Assembly (NCBI GenBank): GCA_003249625.1 | Contig: QKII01000044.1 | Span: forward strand, 1 to 6,604 | Reading direction: 5' to 3' | Length of the DNA: 6,604 nucleotides | DNA from: Propionivibrio sp. | GTDB taxonomy: Bacteria > Pseudomonadota > Gammaproteobacteria > Burkholderiales > Rhodocyclaceae | Shown here: piece by piece, positions 5,748 through 6,604 of the stretch | Layout of the letters: every line of letters starts with the position of its first letter | Position numbering within the stretch: the first letter of the stretch is position 1 | Made by a program: the position numbers and the translations under genes | The notes under the pieces: model-generated | The model's input: the letters and a program-made list of their open reading frames with translations, nothing else | Database searches by the model: none | Told to the model about the DNA's origin: nothing

Positions 5748-6604
5748 TCAGAGCAGGCTCTTCAACAGCCTTCCCATTTCCGACGGATTGCGGGTGACCT
5801 TGAAGCCGCACTCTTCCATGATCGCCAGCTTGGCTTCTGCCGTGTCTGCTCCGCCGGAAATCAGCGCACCGGCATGGCCCATGCGCTTGCCCGCCGGTGC
5901 CGTCACACCGGCAATGAAACCGACCACCGGCTTCTTCATGTGCTTCTTGCACCAGTAAGCGGCCTCGGCCTCGTCCGGCCCGCCGATCTCGCCGATCATG
6001 ATCACCGCATCGGTATCCGGGTCGTCGTTGAAGCGCTTCATTACGTCAATATGCTTGAGTCCATTTATCGGATCGCCGCCGATTCCAACCGCCGAGGACT
6101 GACCAATGCCCAGCTCGGTGAGTTGGGCGACCGCCTCGTAAGTCAGCGTACCGGAGCGGGACACGACACCGACGCGGCCCTTCTTGTGGATGTGGCCCGG
6201 CATGATGCCGATCTTGATTTCGTCGGGGGTAATCAGTCCGGGGCAGTTCGGGCCGAGCAGCAGGGTTTCCTTGCCCCCCTTGGCGACCTTTTCCTTCATC
6301 TTGTTGCGCACGACCAGCATGTCGCGCACCGGAATGCCTTCGGTGATGCAGATGACCAGATCGAGTTCGGCCTCGACGGCTTCCCAGATGGCATCTGCGG
6401 CACCGGCCGGCGGCACGTAGATAACCGAGACGGTGGCGCCGGTTTCTTGCTTCGCGTCCCTCACCGAGGCGTAGATGGGAATATCGAAGATGCTTTCGCC
6501 CGCTTTCTTGGGATTGACTCCGGCGACGAAGCAGGCCTTGCCGTTGGCGTATTCCTGGCACTTTTCGGTGTGGAATTGGCCAGTCTTGCCGGTGATGCCC
6601 TGAG
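5748..6604 (-). CDS. sucD: Succinate-CoA ligase alpha subunit SucD (5' end cut by window)
   Basis: The alpha subunit of succinyl-CoA synthetase, which with SucC interconverts succinyl-CoA and succinate with nucleotide triphosphate formation in the TCA cycle. The reading frame is open to the window edge, and 284 residues are visible. The first is the Q of QGITGKTGQFHTE, so about 13 N-terminal residues are missing. The CoA-binding Rossmann part comes first, followed by VSVIYVPP, ITEGIPVRDM, GPNCPG, GIMPGHIHKKG and VSRSGTLTYEA. KRMGHAGA then carries the active-site histidine that is phosphorylated (codon at 5874-5876). The C-terminus SEMGRLLKSLL is typical of betaproteobacterial SucD. A GTG at 6464 is an internal valine, not the start. 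sucC would be expected just outside the window on the right. A hairpin and then the thi promoter follow. Confidence 0.97.
   Translation of the reverse strand, partial: QGITGKTGQFHTEKCQEYANGKACFVAGVNPKKAGESIFDIPIYASVRDAKQETGATVSVIYVPPAGAADAIWEAVEAELDLVICITEGIPVRDMLVVRNKMKEKVAKGGKETLLLGPNCPGLITPDEIKIGIMPGHIHKKGRVGVVSRSGTLTYEAVAQLTELGIGQSSAVGIGGDPINGLKHIDVMKRFNDDPDTDAVIMIGEIGGPDEAEAAYWCKKHMKKPVVGFIAGVTAPAGKRMGHAGALISGGADTAEAKLAIMEECGFKVTRNPSEMGRLLKSLL

Overview
The window is GC-rich, compactly coded DNA from a proteobacterium. The succinyl-CoA synthetase alpha subunit at the right edge reads like betaproteobacterial SucD. I infer a facultatively anaerobic betaproteobacterium, possibly Rhodocyclales, without being able to run a search. 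There is no mobile element, CRISPR array, tRNA or rRNA in view.

Layout. 1-99: non-coding, with two small hairpins downstream of the first gene. 100-1506 (minus): a ClC-type chloride/proton antiporter. 1507-1657: a divergent intergenic region with a -10-like TATAAT on each strand. 1658-2761 (plus): an AbrB-family membrane protein with an internal duplication. 2762-2824: a short gap between convergent genes, with two hairpins. 2825-5471 (minus): a four-gene thiazole operon, transcribed thiS-thiG-thiH-thiF. 5472-5670: its leader, holding a TPP riboswitch aptamer followed by an intrinsic terminator. 5671-5747: the promoter of that operon and the 3' hairpin of sucD. 5748-6604 (minus): sucD, cut by the window edge.

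The thi operon is the most informative part. ThiS is the sulfur carrier and ThiF adenylates its C-terminus. ThiH makes dehydroglycine from tyrosine by radical SAM chemistry, and ThiG condenses the pieces with deoxyxylulose phosphate into the thiazole phosphate of thiamine. The use of ThiH (oxygen-independent, in place of the oxidase ThiO) and of a short ThiF resembling the clostridial 'family 2' type points to the anaerobic version of the pathway. The genes are tightly packed, each ribosome binding site lying in or touching the end of the gene before it. The leader shows a clear control circuit: a good sigma70-type promoter, a predicted transcription start at the first base of the aptamer, a full THI-box aptamer, and a strong terminator whose 5' arm can alternatively pair with the 3' strand of aptamer helix P1.

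No previously undescribed system is evident. The interesting points are regulatory architecture and the short anaerobic-type ThiF in a proteobacterial setting.
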